Origin: Alishewanella jeotgali KCTC 22429
Lineage (GTDB): Bacteria > Pseudomonadota > Gammaproteobacteria > Enterobacterales > Alteromonadaceae
Length of the DNA: 64,000 nt
Direction: 5' to 3'
Assembly (NCBI RefSeq): GCF_000245735.1
Contig: NZ_AHTH01000037.1
Span: 96,054 to 160,053 of the forward strand
The first letter of the stretch is position 1; every line of letters starts with the position of its first letter. Positions 8,601 through 16,545 of this stretch are shown one piece after another. The translations under genes and the position numbers were made by a program. The notes below the pieces were generated by a model that had not been told where the DNA came from, ran no database searches, and saw only the letters and a list, made by a program, of their open reading frames with translations.

Positions 8601-9328
8601 TCGGCGGATTCTGGTACGTCGGTTTGCTCGCCCCAAATTTGCGGTGAGGCTGGGGGTAAGTCGCAGTACCAGTCGTAAAAGCTTAAACAGTTACCGCCAA
8701 TCAGTGACAGGTAACGGGCACCAGCGGCGTAGGACACCATCGACATTGCTGGGATCGGCGAGAAACCGGTTACCCGATCCGGGCCATAGGTTTTAGTGGT
8801 GTAAACGTTAGACGCGGCAATCAGCTCGTTGACTTCATCCCAGCTGGCACGGACAAAGCCGCCCAAACCGCGGCGTTCTTTGTAGCTTTTGGCTTTTAGC
8901 GGATCGCTGACGATTGATTCCCAGGCTTTCACCGGATCTTTATGCTGCACCCGGGCTTCACGCCACAGCTTCATCAGTTGCTGCCGCACTTTCGGATATT
9001 TCAGCCGGTTGGCACTGTAGATATACCAGGAATAGCTGGCGCCACGCGGACAGCCACGGGGTTCATGGTTTGGCAGATCCGGACGGGTACGCGGATAGTC
9101 GGTTTGCTGGGTTTCCCAGGTGACCAGGCCGTCTTTGACATAGATTTTCCAACTACAAGAGCCGGTACAGTTTACACCGTGCGTGGAACGTACCACCTTA
9201 TCGTGCTGCCAGCGTTGCCGGTAGCCTTGCTCCCAGGTCCGGTCCTCATTGGTGGTCACCCCGTGGCCATTGGCGAAGGGGGTTTTGCGGGTTTTAAAAA
9301 ACCGCAGTTTATCTAACAGATGACTCAT
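5612..9328 (-). CDS. narG: Respiratory nitrate reductase alpha subunit (catalytic)
   Basis: Catalytic subunit carrying the bis-molybdopterin guanine dinucleotide cofactor and the FS0 cluster; it reduces nitrate to nitrite in the cytoplasm. It has 1238 residues, close to the 1247 of E. coli, and can be followed against it from end to end. Landmarks are GVNCTGSCSWKIYVKDG near the N-terminus (FS0 region), YNSNYIIVWGSNVPQTRTPD, GCIGQSGGGWAHYVGQEKL, and EDEHVSYNAGYTNVHELIPW toward the C-terminus. The frame extends upstream to 9406, but ATG 9328 (MSHLLDKLRFF) matches the E. coli start and has AGGAG seven bases before it. It is the first gene of narGHJI-ppiC, under an FNR-dependent promoter, and divergent from narX. 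Confidence 0.98.
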   Translation of the reverse strand: MSHLLDKLRFFKTRKTPFANGHGVTTNEDRTWEQGYRQRWQHDKVVRSTHGVNCTGSCSWKIYVKDGLVTWETQQTDYPRTRPDLPNHEPRGCPRGASYSWYIYSANRLKYPKVRQQLMKLWREARVQHKDPVKAWESIVSDPLKAKSYKERRGLGGFVRASWDEVNELIAASNVYTTKTYGPDRVTGFSPIPAMSMVSYAAGARYLSLIGGNCLSFYDWYCDLPPASPQIWGEQTDVPESADWYNSNYIIVWGSNVPQTRTPDAHFLTEVRYKGTKTCVITSDYSEASKFGDTWLAPRQGTDAALAMAFGHVILKEFHVDNPSAYFTDYVRRTTDMPMLVMLEEQNGVLTTGRFLRAADLVNNLGEDNNPDWKTIAVNKDGRLTSPNGAIGYRWGQAGKWNLEQKDKDGELELQLSLKDNRDELVDVGFPYFGGAPHEYQYFQHTDHADVQMRKIPAKRVELASGGTALVATVFDLMLAQYGVDNGIGDESRAKSYTDNVPYTPGWQEAITGVKPDDVIRVAREFARNADKTRGRSMVIVGAALNHWYHMDMNYRGLINMLMMCGCIGQSGGGWAHYVGQEKLRPQTGWTPLAFALDWQRPPRHMNGTSFFYNHSSQWRYEKLDMTEVISPLANKDKWSGSIVDYNSRAERMGWLPSAPQLGTNPLKLAAAAKAAGKELKDYVVEQLTSRNIKFACEQPENPQNFPRNMFIWRSNLLGSSGKGHEYMLRHLLGTKHGLLGKDLGGFGGKKPEDVEWTDQPAEGKVDLWVTLDFRMSTTCLYSDIVLPTATWYEKDDMNTSDMHPFIHPLTAAIDPVWEARSDWEIFKGIAQAFSKAAVGHLGVETDVVTTPMHHDTPAELAQPYGVKAWWKGECEAIPGITMPHINIVERDYPNTYARFTSVGPLLEKIGNGGKGISWDTKDEVEFLRKLNRVHTADGVNKGMAKIDSAIDAAEMILTLAPETNGHVAVKAWGALSKITGRDHTHLATKKEEEKIRFHDIVAQPRKIISSPTWSGLEDEHVSYNAGYTNVHELIPWRTITGRQQFYQDHEWMRDFGEQLCSYKPPINLKTVQPVLNKKSNGNKEIVLNWITPHQKWGIHSTYSDNLLMLTLSRGGPIVWLSEIDAKAAGIEDNDWIEIFNVNGAIAARAVVSQRVPEGMSMMYHAQERIVNVPGSELTGTRGGIHNSVTRAVMKPTHMIGGYAQQAYGFNYYGTVGCNRDEFVIVRKMQNVDWLDTK

Positions 9329-9385
9329 ACTTGACTCCTGGTCCTGTCCTGCATGAACAGAGGTTTTTGCTTTTTCAGTAAGCAC

Positions 9386-9426
9386 ACTATAGAAACTACC
9401 ACTCAATTCTGCTTGATTCAGATCAA
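9386..9426 (-). promoter_or_regulatory. FNR-dependent promoter of narG
   Basis: A perfect FNR box, TTGATTCAGATCAA, occupies 9413-9426. On the minus strand a -10 hexamer TATAGT lies at 9391-9386. The expected start near 9379 places the box centre (9419.5) about 41 bases upstream, the class II position. The 5' leader would be about 50 bases. The rest of the 342-base narG-narX gap holds the palindrome at 9465-9480. Closer to narX are several TAC-type heptamer-like words, which I could not assign firmly. Confidence 0.8.
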
Positions 9427-9464
9427 GGTTGCCATGCTGCTAAATTGCTGAAAATTAAGAAAAA

Positions 9465-9480
9465 TACCCCAAAGGTGGTA
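9465..9480. promoter_or_regulatory. 7-2-7 palindrome, likely NarL site, between narG and narX
   Basis: TACCCCAAAGGTGGTA has the 7-2-7 inverted layout of NarL/NarP sites (consensus TACYYMT-N2-AKRRGTA) with a few mismatches. It lies 137 bases upstream of narG. An almost identical word stands 115 bases upstream of narK, in the same orientation relative to the gene, and the identity extends five bases beyond the palindrome. That conservation argues for a regulatory role. Confidence 0.6.
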
Positions 9481-9670
9481 GTGCGCTAATTGGCTAAATG
9501 CTTGAAAATGCAGGCCTTGGCTGCAGGCGTCTACTCACTTTGTCTGAAGGTGTACTCTGGCTGGGGAAAAGGGGGTAGCCCAAGTATCCCCGTAGATTTG
9601 GCAAGCGGATTTTTCTGCAGGAAAGGCGCTGGCGGGTTAAGCTTAGAACAGACAGTAGTGGGAGTTTCAG

Positions 9671-11452
9671 ATGCGCACCTTTTCAATTGTTACCCGGATC
9701 AATATCGCTCTGGCCTGTATCGTGACGTTGGCGTTATCAACGATGATGGTGTCGTATTGGTTGTCGGATAAGGCTGACAGCGATGCGCATGCAGTTAATG
9801 TTGCCGGCTCGCTGCGGATGCAAAGCTATCGCCTGGCCTGGTTAACGCTGCAACAGGACGTCACTAAACTGCAAAGAGCCAATGAGCAATTTGCCAGCAG
9901 TTGGCAGCATCCGGTTTTTCAGCGTTTTTTGCATCAGCCAGACATTCTGCAAAAATACCAGAGTGCTTTTCAGCATTGGCAACAGTTGGCGCCTGCGCTG
10001 GAGTCTGGCGCCGTCCCTCCAGCCGAATTGGAAGCCGGCCTGGCCGAGCAGGTCAGATTGTTGGATGAGCTGGTGCTGGTGATCCAGCAGGATGCAGAGC
10101 AAAAGGTTAAGGCGTTTCGCTCGGTGCAGGTTATTGCGGTGATGGCCACCATCTTGCTGTCGATCATCGTCATGTATTGGCTGAAGGTGATGGTGGAGGA
10201 GCCGTTAAAAGAGTTGATCCGCGGTGCCCGGCGTATTGCGCAGGGCGACTTTACTCACCGTATCACGCCGCAGCATCAGGATGAGCTCGGGATGTTGGCT
10301 ACCAGCTTTAATAAGATGAATACGGCCATTGGTTATATGTACGGCAATCTGGAAAAGCGGGTGGAAGAGCAAACGGCAGAGCTGACCCAAACCAATACGA
10401 CCCTGAAATTTCTATATAACACCGCGCAGCGGATCAGCGAACATACCTCAGAGTATCAGGACTTTTCCGAGATCATCAGCCAACTGCGCAGTATTACCGG
10501 CCTGGCAGATATCGAGCTCTGTCTGTTTACTGAGCAAGGAAATCAACCTTACCTGCAAATTCATGCCGACAGCCTGGCGGATCCCTGTGCGGCTGAAAAC
10601 TGTGGCGACTGTTTAACTGAGACATTGAGCCGGCAGCAGTGTCAGGTGCACAACTTTGTGTTGCAGCGGGAGAGACATAAATATGGCGTTCTGGTCGTGC
10701 GGCTGAACGCCTCAGAGAAGATGTTGTTATGGCAACAACAGCTGGTGATGGCCATTGCCGATCAACTGGCTTTGGCGCTGAGTTTAAAATCAGAAGAAGA
10801 GCAGGTGCGGCGGTTAGCGCTGATGCAGGAGCGTACGGTCATAGCGCGCGAGTTACATGATTCACTGGCGCAGGCCTTGTCCTATCTGAAAATTCAGGTG
10901 ACCCGGCTCAATAAAGCCATTAACAAGGATGACCGTCTGGTGATGCAGGATGTGTCAGCAGAGCTGAAAAGTGGCCTCGACGCCGCTTACCGGCAGTTAC
11001 GGGAGCTGTTAACCACTTTCCGTCTGAAAGTCGATGGTGCTGGTTTGCTCAGTGCACTGCAGACCACCGTCAGCCAGTTAAGCGAACAGTCGGGCTTACA
11101 GATCCGGTTGGATTATCAGCTGGCGAATGTGCCGCTGGCGCCGCATGAAGAAATTCATTTACTGCAGATTATCCGCGAAGCCAGCCAGAATGCGGTGCAC
11201 CACAGTCAGGGGCAGAACCTGACCATTAGCCTGCAGCAGGATGGGCAAAAGTATATTTTACTGGCGGTGGAGGATGACGGTGTCGGGATCCCGGATAAAG
11301 CCGAAAAACTTAATCATTATGGTTTAGCCATTATTCAGGAACGAAGCAAACATCTGGCCGGGGAGATCAGTATCCGACGCCGGCCAGAGGGCGGCACTGG
11401 GGTATACTTCCGCTTCTTACCGGAATACCTGCAGCAACCGAAAACAGCCTGA
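9671..11452 (+). CDS. narX: Nitrate/nitrite sensor histidine kinase NarX
   Basis: Membrane sensor that phosphorylates NarL in response to nitrate. It has 593 residues. TM1 is at about 9-31. The periplasmic P-box follows at 40-54 (HAVNVAGSLRMQSYR, almost identical to E. coli NarX). TM2 is at about 152-172, HAMP at 173-225, then a coiled coil. A central GAF-like region carries the cysteines C306, C311 and C314 seen in NarX but not NarQ. The HisKA_3 H-box has H396 in ARELHDSLAQ, and the HATPase ends near 580. GGGAG lies six bases before the ATG. It is divergent from narG; its partner narL is 2 kb away behind narK. Confidence 0.95.
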   Translation: MRTFSIVTRINIALACIVTLALSTMMVSYWLSDKADSDAHAVNVAGSLRMQSYRLAWLTLQQDVTKLQRANEQFASSWQHPVFQRFLHQPDILQKYQSAFQHWQQLAPALESGAVPPAELEAGLAEQVRLLDELVLVIQQDAEQKVKAFRSVQVIAVMATILLSIIVMYWLKVMVEEPLKELIRGARRIAQGDFTHRITPQHQDELGMLATSFNKMNTAIGYMYGNLEKRVEEQTAELTQTNTTLKFLYNTAQRISEHTSEYQDFSEIISQLRSITGLADIELCLFTEQGNQPYLQIHADSLADPCAAENCGDCLTETLSRQQCQVHNFVLQRERHKYGVLVVRLNASEKMLLWQQQLVMAIADQLALALSLKSEEEQVRRLALMQERTVIARELHDSLAQALSYLKIQVTRLNKAINKDDRLVMQDVSAELKSGLDAAYRQLRELLTTFRLKVDGAGLLSALQTTVSQLSEQSGLQIRLDYQLANVPLAPHEEIHLLQIIREASQNAVHHSQGQNLTISLQQDGQKYILLAVEDDGVGIPDKAEKLNHYGLAIIQERSKHLAGEISIRRRPEGGTGVYFRFLPEYLQQPKTA

Positions 11453-11482
11453 AAAAAAGCGCAGCCCTGTTGAGGGCTGCGC
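11452..11482 (-). terminator. Rho-independent terminator of narK
   Basis: A perfect 10-bp stem, GCGCAGCCCT / AGGGCTGCGC, with loop GTTG. On the minus strand it is followed by seven T (11458-11452), so it serves narK. It touches the narX stop codon. In the plus direction no T-run follows, so any effect on narX should be weak. Confidence 0.8.
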
Positions 11483-11503
11483 CTTGCATGCTCGCAGACA
11501 AGC

Positions 11504-13120
11504 TTAAGGGTTATAAAACTCGCCACTTTTCCGCAGGTAGAAGAACCAGTTTAGTACCAGACACAGCGCATAGAAGATGGCAAAGCCAAGCATCGCGTAT
11601 TCCGGGGTTGCAGCTTTGATCTGCTCACCAAATACCTGTGGAATATAGAAGGCACCGTAGGCGGCGACGGCAGAGGTCCAGCCCAGCACCGGCCCGGCTT
11701 GTTCTTTTGGAAACACCACAGCAATGGTTTTAAAGGTTGACGCATTACCAATGCCGCTGGCGGCAAACAATAGCAGGAAAATCAGGAAGAACGGCATAAA
11801 GTACTGCTCTGGTGTTGCCGATTGATAAGCCTGCTGCATAAAGAAGGCGGCACCTAAGGCTGCCAGTACCATCACCACGGCACAGATCTGGGTAACCAGA
11901 GCACCACCTAAACGATCTGAGATCCAACCACCCACTGGCCGGATTAAGGCGCCGATAAAGGGGGCGATCCAGGCATAGGTCAGGGCGCTGGGACCATTCG
12001 GATTTGGAGTGTTGTGGGTCATCACGCCATCTACCATCAGGTGGCTGTAGCCAAAGATCACCTGGATCGACAACGGCAGCGCGGCGGCAAAACCGATAAA
12101 GGAACCAAAGGTCATGACATACAGAATGCTCATGACCCAGGTGTGCTTATTATTGAAAATCTTATACTGCCGGTCCAGACTGGCACGGATGGCGCCCGGC
12201 AATACTTTCAGCGCCAGTACTGTGGCCATTGGCACCAGCACTAATACCAGTTCTTTCGGAATACTAAAGCCGGAGCCATTGGCACTGGCCGGTAGAATCA
12301 GCCATAAACCAATTACCGAGGCGATCAAGCCAATGCCATACATCGCCAGCTGAATGGAGAAGGAACCGACGGCGCTCGGTAGCTTAGGTGTTACCTCTTC
12401 AGTATTGATGTTATTCATGCCAAACCAGATGGCAAAGGCCAGCGGGATTAACAGCAATAGCCATAAGAAACCGCCATTCTGGATCCAGGTTTCACTTCCA
12501 GCCGGGATACTCCCAATCAGGGTACCACTGGCCTTTTGCAGGATCATCGGCTCACCGCCACCGACCAGGGTAAAGGCACCAAAGGTCATAAATAGCGGGA
12601 TCAGGATCTGCATGGTGGTGACACCAAAGTTACCCAGGCCGGCATTCATGCCCAGCGCTAAACCTTGCTGTTTTTTCGGGAAGAAGAAGCTGATATTCGA
12701 CATTGAAGCGGCAAAGTTACCACCACCGATGCCGGATAATAAGGCCATCAACTGAAACACCCAGAACGGTGTATTGGGATCCTGTAATGCGATGCCGGTG
12801 CCAAACGCTGGGATCATCAATAAGCTGGTGGTAAGGAAAATGGTATAGCGCCCACCACAGAGCCGGACAAAGAAGCTGGCCGGAATGCGCAAGGTCGCGC
12901 CACTTAAGCCAGCGATTGCTGCCAGGGTAAAGAGCTCCGAGGCGGAATACGGAAACCCAAGATTTAGCATCTGAACACTAATGATGCTCCACATCATCCA
13001 GACCGCGAACCCACAGAGCAGGCTGGGTATAGAGATCCATAGATTGCGGGTAGCGATGCCACGCCCGCTTTGTTGCCAGAAGTTTTCATCTTCCGGTTGC
13101 CACCTTTTTAAATCTGACAT
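11504..13120 (-). CDS. narK: Nitrate/nitrite transporter, NarK family (MFS)
   Basis: Inner-membrane major facilitator protein for nitrate uptake and/or nitrate-nitrite exchange. It has 538 residues and about 12 hydrophobic segments. Both nitrate-signature motifs are visible: GIGGGNFAASMSNISFFFP near residue 135 and GIGNASTFKTIAVVFP near residue 455. The length is above that of E. coli NarK (463) because of longer loops between helices 5-6 and 8-9. AGGAG precedes the ATG. It is expressed away from narL. Upstream sits the narG-like palindrome at 13235-13250. I saw no good FNR box oriented for this gene. Confidence 0.94.
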   Translation of the reverse strand: MSDLKRWQPEDENFWQQSGRGIATRNLWISIPSLLCGFAVWMMWSIISVQMLNLGFPYSASELFTLAAIAGLSGATLRIPASFFVRLCGGRYTIFLTTSLLMIPAFGTGIALQDPNTPFWVFQLMALLSGIGGGNFAASMSNISFFFPKKQQGLALGMNAGLGNFGVTTMQILIPLFMTFGAFTLVGGGEPMILQKASGTLIGSIPAGSETWIQNGGFLWLLLLIPLAFAIWFGMNNINTEEVTPKLPSAVGSFSIQLAMYGIGLIASVIGLWLILPASANGSGFSIPKELVLVLVPMATVLALKVLPGAIRASLDRQYKIFNNKHTWVMSILYVMTFGSFIGFAAALPLSIQVIFGYSHLMVDGVMTHNTPNPNGPSALTYAWIAPFIGALIRPVGGWISDRLGGALVTQICAVVMVLAALGAAFFMQQAYQSATPEQYFMPFFLIFLLLFAASGIGNASTFKTIAVVFPKEQAGPVLGWTSAVAAYGAFYIPQVFGEQIKAATPEYAMLGFAIFYALCLVLNWFFYLRKSGEFYNP

Positions 13121-13234
13121 CAGTTAACTCCTGTTTTTCGGCAGAGTGCTTACTGTTGCAAGTGTGATTGGCGACGGCGACTGACACAATGTGCCTAAGG
13201 AGTTAGCCAGGCAGCTGTGCCAGCTTAATGGGGG

Positions 13235-13250
13235 TACCTCAAAAGTGGTA
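13235..13250. promoter_or_regulatory. 7-2-7 palindrome upstream of narK
   Basis: TACCTCAAAAGTGGTA, the sister of the word upstream of narG (14 of 16 bases identical, and the next five bases identical too). The 323-base narK-narL gap also contains an FNR promoter for narL (13364-13407) and a GGCTAC-AGGTG-GTAGCC inverted repeat at 13338-13354. I saw nothing else in this gap. Confidence 0.6.
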
Positions 13251-13363
13251 GTGCGGTGGAAATCAATACAGTTATCTGATTAAAAACAATAATATAGACA
13301 GAGTTTTGCCAGGGGCTACTCCACTAGTACCAACCTTGGCTACAGGTGGTAGCCGCCATTAGT

Positions 13364-13407
13364 ATGATGTACATCAAAGTATCAAGCCGTTGGATCTAGG
13401 CTAATAT
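13364..13407 (+). promoter_or_regulatory. FNR-type promoter of narL-moeA
   Basis: ATGATGTACATCAA at 13364-13377 matches the FNR consensus with one mismatch. A -10 hexamer TAATAT is at 13402-13407. A start near 13412 puts the box centre (13370.5) at about -41.5, the class II distance, leaving a leader of about 30 bases before the narL ATG. Confidence 0.7.
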
Positions 13408-13443
13408 GGGTAGAGCCGCAGGGCCGGCAGTCAGGAGCTAGTT

Positions 13444-14097
13444 ATGTCAGAGCAAATTTCCAGCGTAATGCTGGTTGATGATCACCCTTTATTACGCAAA
13501 GGCTTAAAGCAGTTGCTGGCGTTAGAAGACGAATTAGAGGTGATAGCGGAAGCCAGTAATGGTCAGGATGCAATTAAACTGGCGGCAGAACTGGATCCGG
13601 ACCTGATTATTCTTGATCTGAATATGCAGGGTATGGATGGGCTGGAAACCTTAAAACGGATGCGTGATGAAGGCGTGACGTCCCGCATCGTGATGCTGAC
13701 GGTATCGGATGCCGATGAAGATATTGTCAAAGCCATCAGTAATGGCGCCGATGGCTATTTGTTAAAAGATACCGATCCGGAAGTGTTACTGGATCAAATT
13801 AAAAAAGCGCTGGACGGCAAAATGGTGTTAAGTGAAGCCATTACCCAGGTGCTGGCCACTGCCTTGCGCCGGCCGCAGGCAAAAACGCCGGCTGAGCTAA
13901 ACAGTTTAACCAACCGCGAATATGAAATTTTGCATCTGATTGCCAAAGGAATGAGCAATAAAGTGATTGCCCGCGAACTGAATATCTCTGATGGTACCGT
14001 AAAGGTACATGTTAAACATCTGCTGAAAAAGCTGGGCTTACGCTCACGGGTTGAGGCCGCCGTCTGGATGGTTAACCAGCAGGGCGGCAAGCTATGA
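13444..14097 (+). CDS. narL: Nitrate response regulator NarL
   Basis: Two-domain response regulator, 217 residues (216 in E. coli). The receiver domain is at 1-125, with the acidic pair D12/D13, phospho-acceptor D58 (in LIILDLNMQG) and the conserved lysine in LLKDTDP. The LuxR-type helix-turn-helix is at about 150-210 (LTNREYEILHLIAKGMSNK, ISDGTVKVHVKHLLKKL). It should bind TAC-heptamer sites such as those at narG, narK and moaA. It could be called NarP on family grounds, but the NarX in the same locus favours NarL. It overlaps moeA by four bases, so the regulator and the cofactor enzyme are translated together. Confidence 0.92.
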   Translation: MSEQISSVMLVDDHPLLRKGLKQLLALEDELEVIAEASNGQDAIKLAAELDPDLIILDLNMQGMDGLETLKRMRDEGVTSRIVMLTVSDADEDIVKAISNGADGYLLKDTDPEVLLDQIKKALDGKMVLSEAITQVLATALRRPQAKTPAELNSLTNREYEILHLIAKGMSNKVIARELNISDGTVKVHVKHLLKKLGLRSRVEAAVWMVNQQGGKL

Positions 14098-15314
14098 CAG
14101 CGAGCCTTTTGCTGCCGGTGGCGGATGCCCTGGCGCAGATGTTGGCACAGGTCAGCCCCGTCAGTGAGATTGAGCAGGTGCCACTGGCGCAGGCGCTGGA
14201 CCGGGTACTGGCAGAGCCGGTGCTGGCCAGTTTTGATGTGCCGGGCTACGACAACTCAGCGATGGATGGCTATGCGGTGCGGGCGGCTGAGGTCAAAGCC
14301 GGGCAAGCGTTAACACTGCAAGGTTCGGCGCTGGCTGGCCATGCCTTTGCTGCTGCGTTAGCGCCACAAAGCTGCGTGCGGATTATGACCGGTGCCGTAC
14401 TGCCGGCGGGTGCCGATACGGTCATTATGCAGGAGCAGGTACGGCTGCAAGATGGCAAAGTTATCGCAGATTTTGTGCCGAAAGTGGGTGAAAATGTACG
14501 GAAAGCTGGCGAAGATCTAAAAAATGGGCAGCAGGTGCTCAGTGCTGGTTGCCGGTTAACCGCGCCACAATTAGGCCTATTGGCGTCGCTGGGTATTGCT
14601 AATGTGGCGGTCAGGCGTAAGCTTAAGATTGCCATCTTCTCCACAGGTGATGAACTGGTATTACCGGGACAGCCGTTACCGGAAGGTCATATCTATGACA
14701 GCAACCGGGTAGTATTGCGCGCCATGCTGCAACGCCTTGGGGTCGAGGTGTTGGATCTGGGCTTATTGCCGGATCAGCCAGCAGCAATTCGTTCTGCGTT
14801 TCAAAGCGCGATGCGCGATGCCGATGTGCTGATTACCAGTGCCGGCGTCTCGGTTGGCGATGCCGACTATACGCGGCAAATGCTGTCTGAACTGGGCCAG
14901 GTGAATTTCTGGAAAGTGGCGATTAAACCCGGCAAACCTTTTGCCTTTGGTAAATTGGAAAACTGTTGGTTTTTTGGTTTGCCCGGTAATCCGGTGGCGG
15001 CTGTGGTGACGCTGGATCAACTGGTTCAGCCGGTGCTGCTAAAGCTGGCCGGTGCTGCCGTCTCGCCAGCCAACCAACTCACAGCAGTGACGACTGTTAC
15101 CTTAAAAAAACAGCCAGGTCGCGCGGATTATCAGCGTGGTTACTATTGGGCCACTGCCGAGGGGCTGTTCGTAAAAACCTTGGGTAGCCAAAGCTCAGGT
15201 ATGCTGAGCTCCATCGCCAATGCCAATTGCTATATCGTGCTGCCGCAAGACAGCGGCAGTGTTGCCAGCGGTGAAGCCGTAACCATTCAGCCCTTTGGTC
15301 AGTTGTTACAGTAG
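14094..15314 (+). CDS. moeA: Molybdopterin molybdenumtransferase
   Basis: Inserts molybdate into adenylylated molybdopterin, the final step common to all molybdoenzyme cofactors. It has 406 residues (411 in E. coli). Domain marks are DNSAMDGYA at 53-61, RIMTGAVLPAGADTV, STGDELV, SNRVVLRAML, TSAGVSVGDADYT, KPGKPFAFG and GLPGNPVAA. The start codon overlaps the narL stop (ATGA), a coupling I do not know from E. coli. It is convergent with the mod genes; I saw no clear terminator in the 91 bases between them. Confidence 0.96.
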   Translation: MTASLLLPVADALAQMLAQVSPVSEIEQVPLAQALDRVLAEPVLASFDVPGYDNSAMDGYAVRAAEVKAGQALTLQGSALAGHAFAAALAPQSCVRIMTGAVLPAGADTVIMQEQVRLQDGKVIADFVPKVGENVRKAGEDLKNGQQVLSAGCRLTAPQLGLLASLGIANVAVRRKLKIAIFSTGDELVLPGQPLPEGHIYDSNRVVLRAMLQRLGVEVLDLGLLPDQPAAIRSAFQSAMRDADVLITSAGVSVGDADYTRQMLSELGQVNFWKVAIKPGKPFAFGKLENCWFFGLPGNPVAAVVTLDQLVQPVLLKLAGAAVSPANQLTAVTTVTLKKQPGRADYQRGYYWATAEGLFVKTLGSQSSGMLSSIANANCYIVLPQDSGSVASGEAVTIQPFGQLLQ

Positions 15315-15405
15315 ATCCAATCTGGCATTAGTGCACAGCTGCGCTAAGCTTTAAAGCGTTTTAGTCAGTAAGCCGTTTTAGTGGCGTCGCCGCTGTTTAA
15401 TCCAG

Positions 15406-16545
15406 TTAATCCAGTGCGACGGCTTTAATCTGCGCAAAGAGTGCTTGGCCAGGCGTTAAGGCCAGCCGCTGTGCCGATTGCCGGGTTAGCAGCGCTTGTA
15501 GCGGCTGATCCGCCACCTCAAGCTGCACTAGAACTTCTGCCGGGTGCGCAGCAGCCTGAATAGCGATGATCCTGACGGCCAGCTGATTAGTGACCGAGCT
15601 GTCTGCCAGTGGCTTAAGGCTTAAGGCGACATCGCGTGCCAGGATCCGCAGCCGGTAACTGCCGTTCGCAGTCGGCGAGCTAACAGGCGCAGGCACTTGC
15701 AGTAATTGGCCACCCACAATGAGCTGTAGCATAAAGTGCTGACAGCTCTGATAGACTGCCGTTAATACCGACATGGCACCACAGGCGGCGAACTCCGGCT
15801 GCAGCAGTTGCTGTGCCAGCGGGCCACGGCTGATTACCCGCCCATCCTGCAGTAACAGCAAGTGATCGGCCAGTTTTACCACATCTTCTAATTGATGACT
15901 TACCAGTAGCATCGGCATCTTCAGCTCACGGGCCACTTTTTGTAAAAAAGGTAAAATTTCCTGCCGGCTTTGCTGGTCCAGCGACGCCAGCGGTTCATCC
16001 AACAGCAGCAGCTGCGGCTGGCTGAGTAAGGCCCGCCCCAATGCTACCCGCTGCCGCTGGCCGCCGGAGAGTTGGCCTGGCGCTTGCGTCAGCAATGGGT
16101 CTAATTCCAGTAAGTCGATAACATCAGCCGGCTGCAGCTGAACCAGCAGGCGGTTGGCTCGCCGCTGATAGCCAAACAGCAGGTTTTGCTGCACATTTAA
16201 ATGCGGCAGCAAACTGCTTTCCTGAAACACCATGCCAATGCGCCTTTGATGCACTGGCATAAAGGTGTCTGCGGTTTGCCAGGGCTGCTCAGCAAAATGG
16301 ATCCGGGCTGTCGGGTGGCGATCCAGGCCGGCGATAGCGCGCAGCAGCGTGGTTTTACCGCAGCCGGAGCGGCCAAATAGCGCAGTGACGCCTTGCAGCG
16401 GGATTTGCTCGTTAAGTTGCAGCCTAAAGTTCTGCTGCTGCACCAGCAAATCGACAGTCAGCACACCCGCATCTTGCCTGCTTGCCGCCTTGGCAGGCGC
16501 GGCGGAGGCAGGGGAACACCAGCGGCTTGGCCAGAACGACATCAT
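15406..16545 (-). CDS. modC: Molybdate ABC transporter ATP-binding protein
   Basis: ATPase of the molybdate importer. It has 379 residues. Walker A is GRSGCGKTT (58-66), the signature LSGGQ (159-163) and Walker B LLLLDEP (179-185), then the switch histidine in LLVSHQLED. The C-terminal Mop/TOBE molybdate-binding domain is at about 310-379. The first 28 residues are an unusual Ala/Ser-rich extension; the ATG overlaps the modB stop (ATGA), so I keep it. A GTG at codon 28 is possible but has no visible ribosome site. It is the last gene of the moa-mod operon. Confidence 0.95.
   Translation of the reverse strand: MMSFWPSRWCSPASAAPAKAASRQDAGVLTVDLLVQQQNFRLQLNEQIPLQGVTALFGRSGCGKTTLLRAIAGLDRHPTARIHFAEQPWQTADTFMPVHQRRIGMVFQESSLLPHLNVQQNLLFGYQRRANRLLVQLQPADVIDLLELDPLLTQAPGQLSGGQRQRVALGRALLSQPQLLLLDEPLASLDQQSRQEILPFLQKVARELKMPMLLVSHQLEDVVKLADHLLLLQDGRVISRGPLAQQLLQPEFAACGAMSVLTAVYQSCQHFMLQLIVGGQLLQVPAPVSSPTANGSYRLRILARDVALSLKPLADSSVTNQLAVRIIAIQAAAHPAEVLVQLEVADQPLQALLTRQSAQRLALTPGQALFAQIKAVALD

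Noticed and set aside
9329..9406. Upstream extension of narG to 9406
   Set aside because: The extra 26 residues are not part of NarG, and they cover the promoter's -10 element and leader; the ATG at 9328 has AGGAG and matches E. coli.
13338..13354. GGCTAC-AGGTG-GTAGCC inverted repeat as another NarL site
   Set aside because: The half-site spacing does not fit the 7-2-7 layout; it may be incidental or bind something else.
15406..15489. A terminator in the moeA-modC convergent gap or modC end
   Set aside because: I looked for a GC-rich hairpin with a T-run in 15315-15405 and found none convincing.
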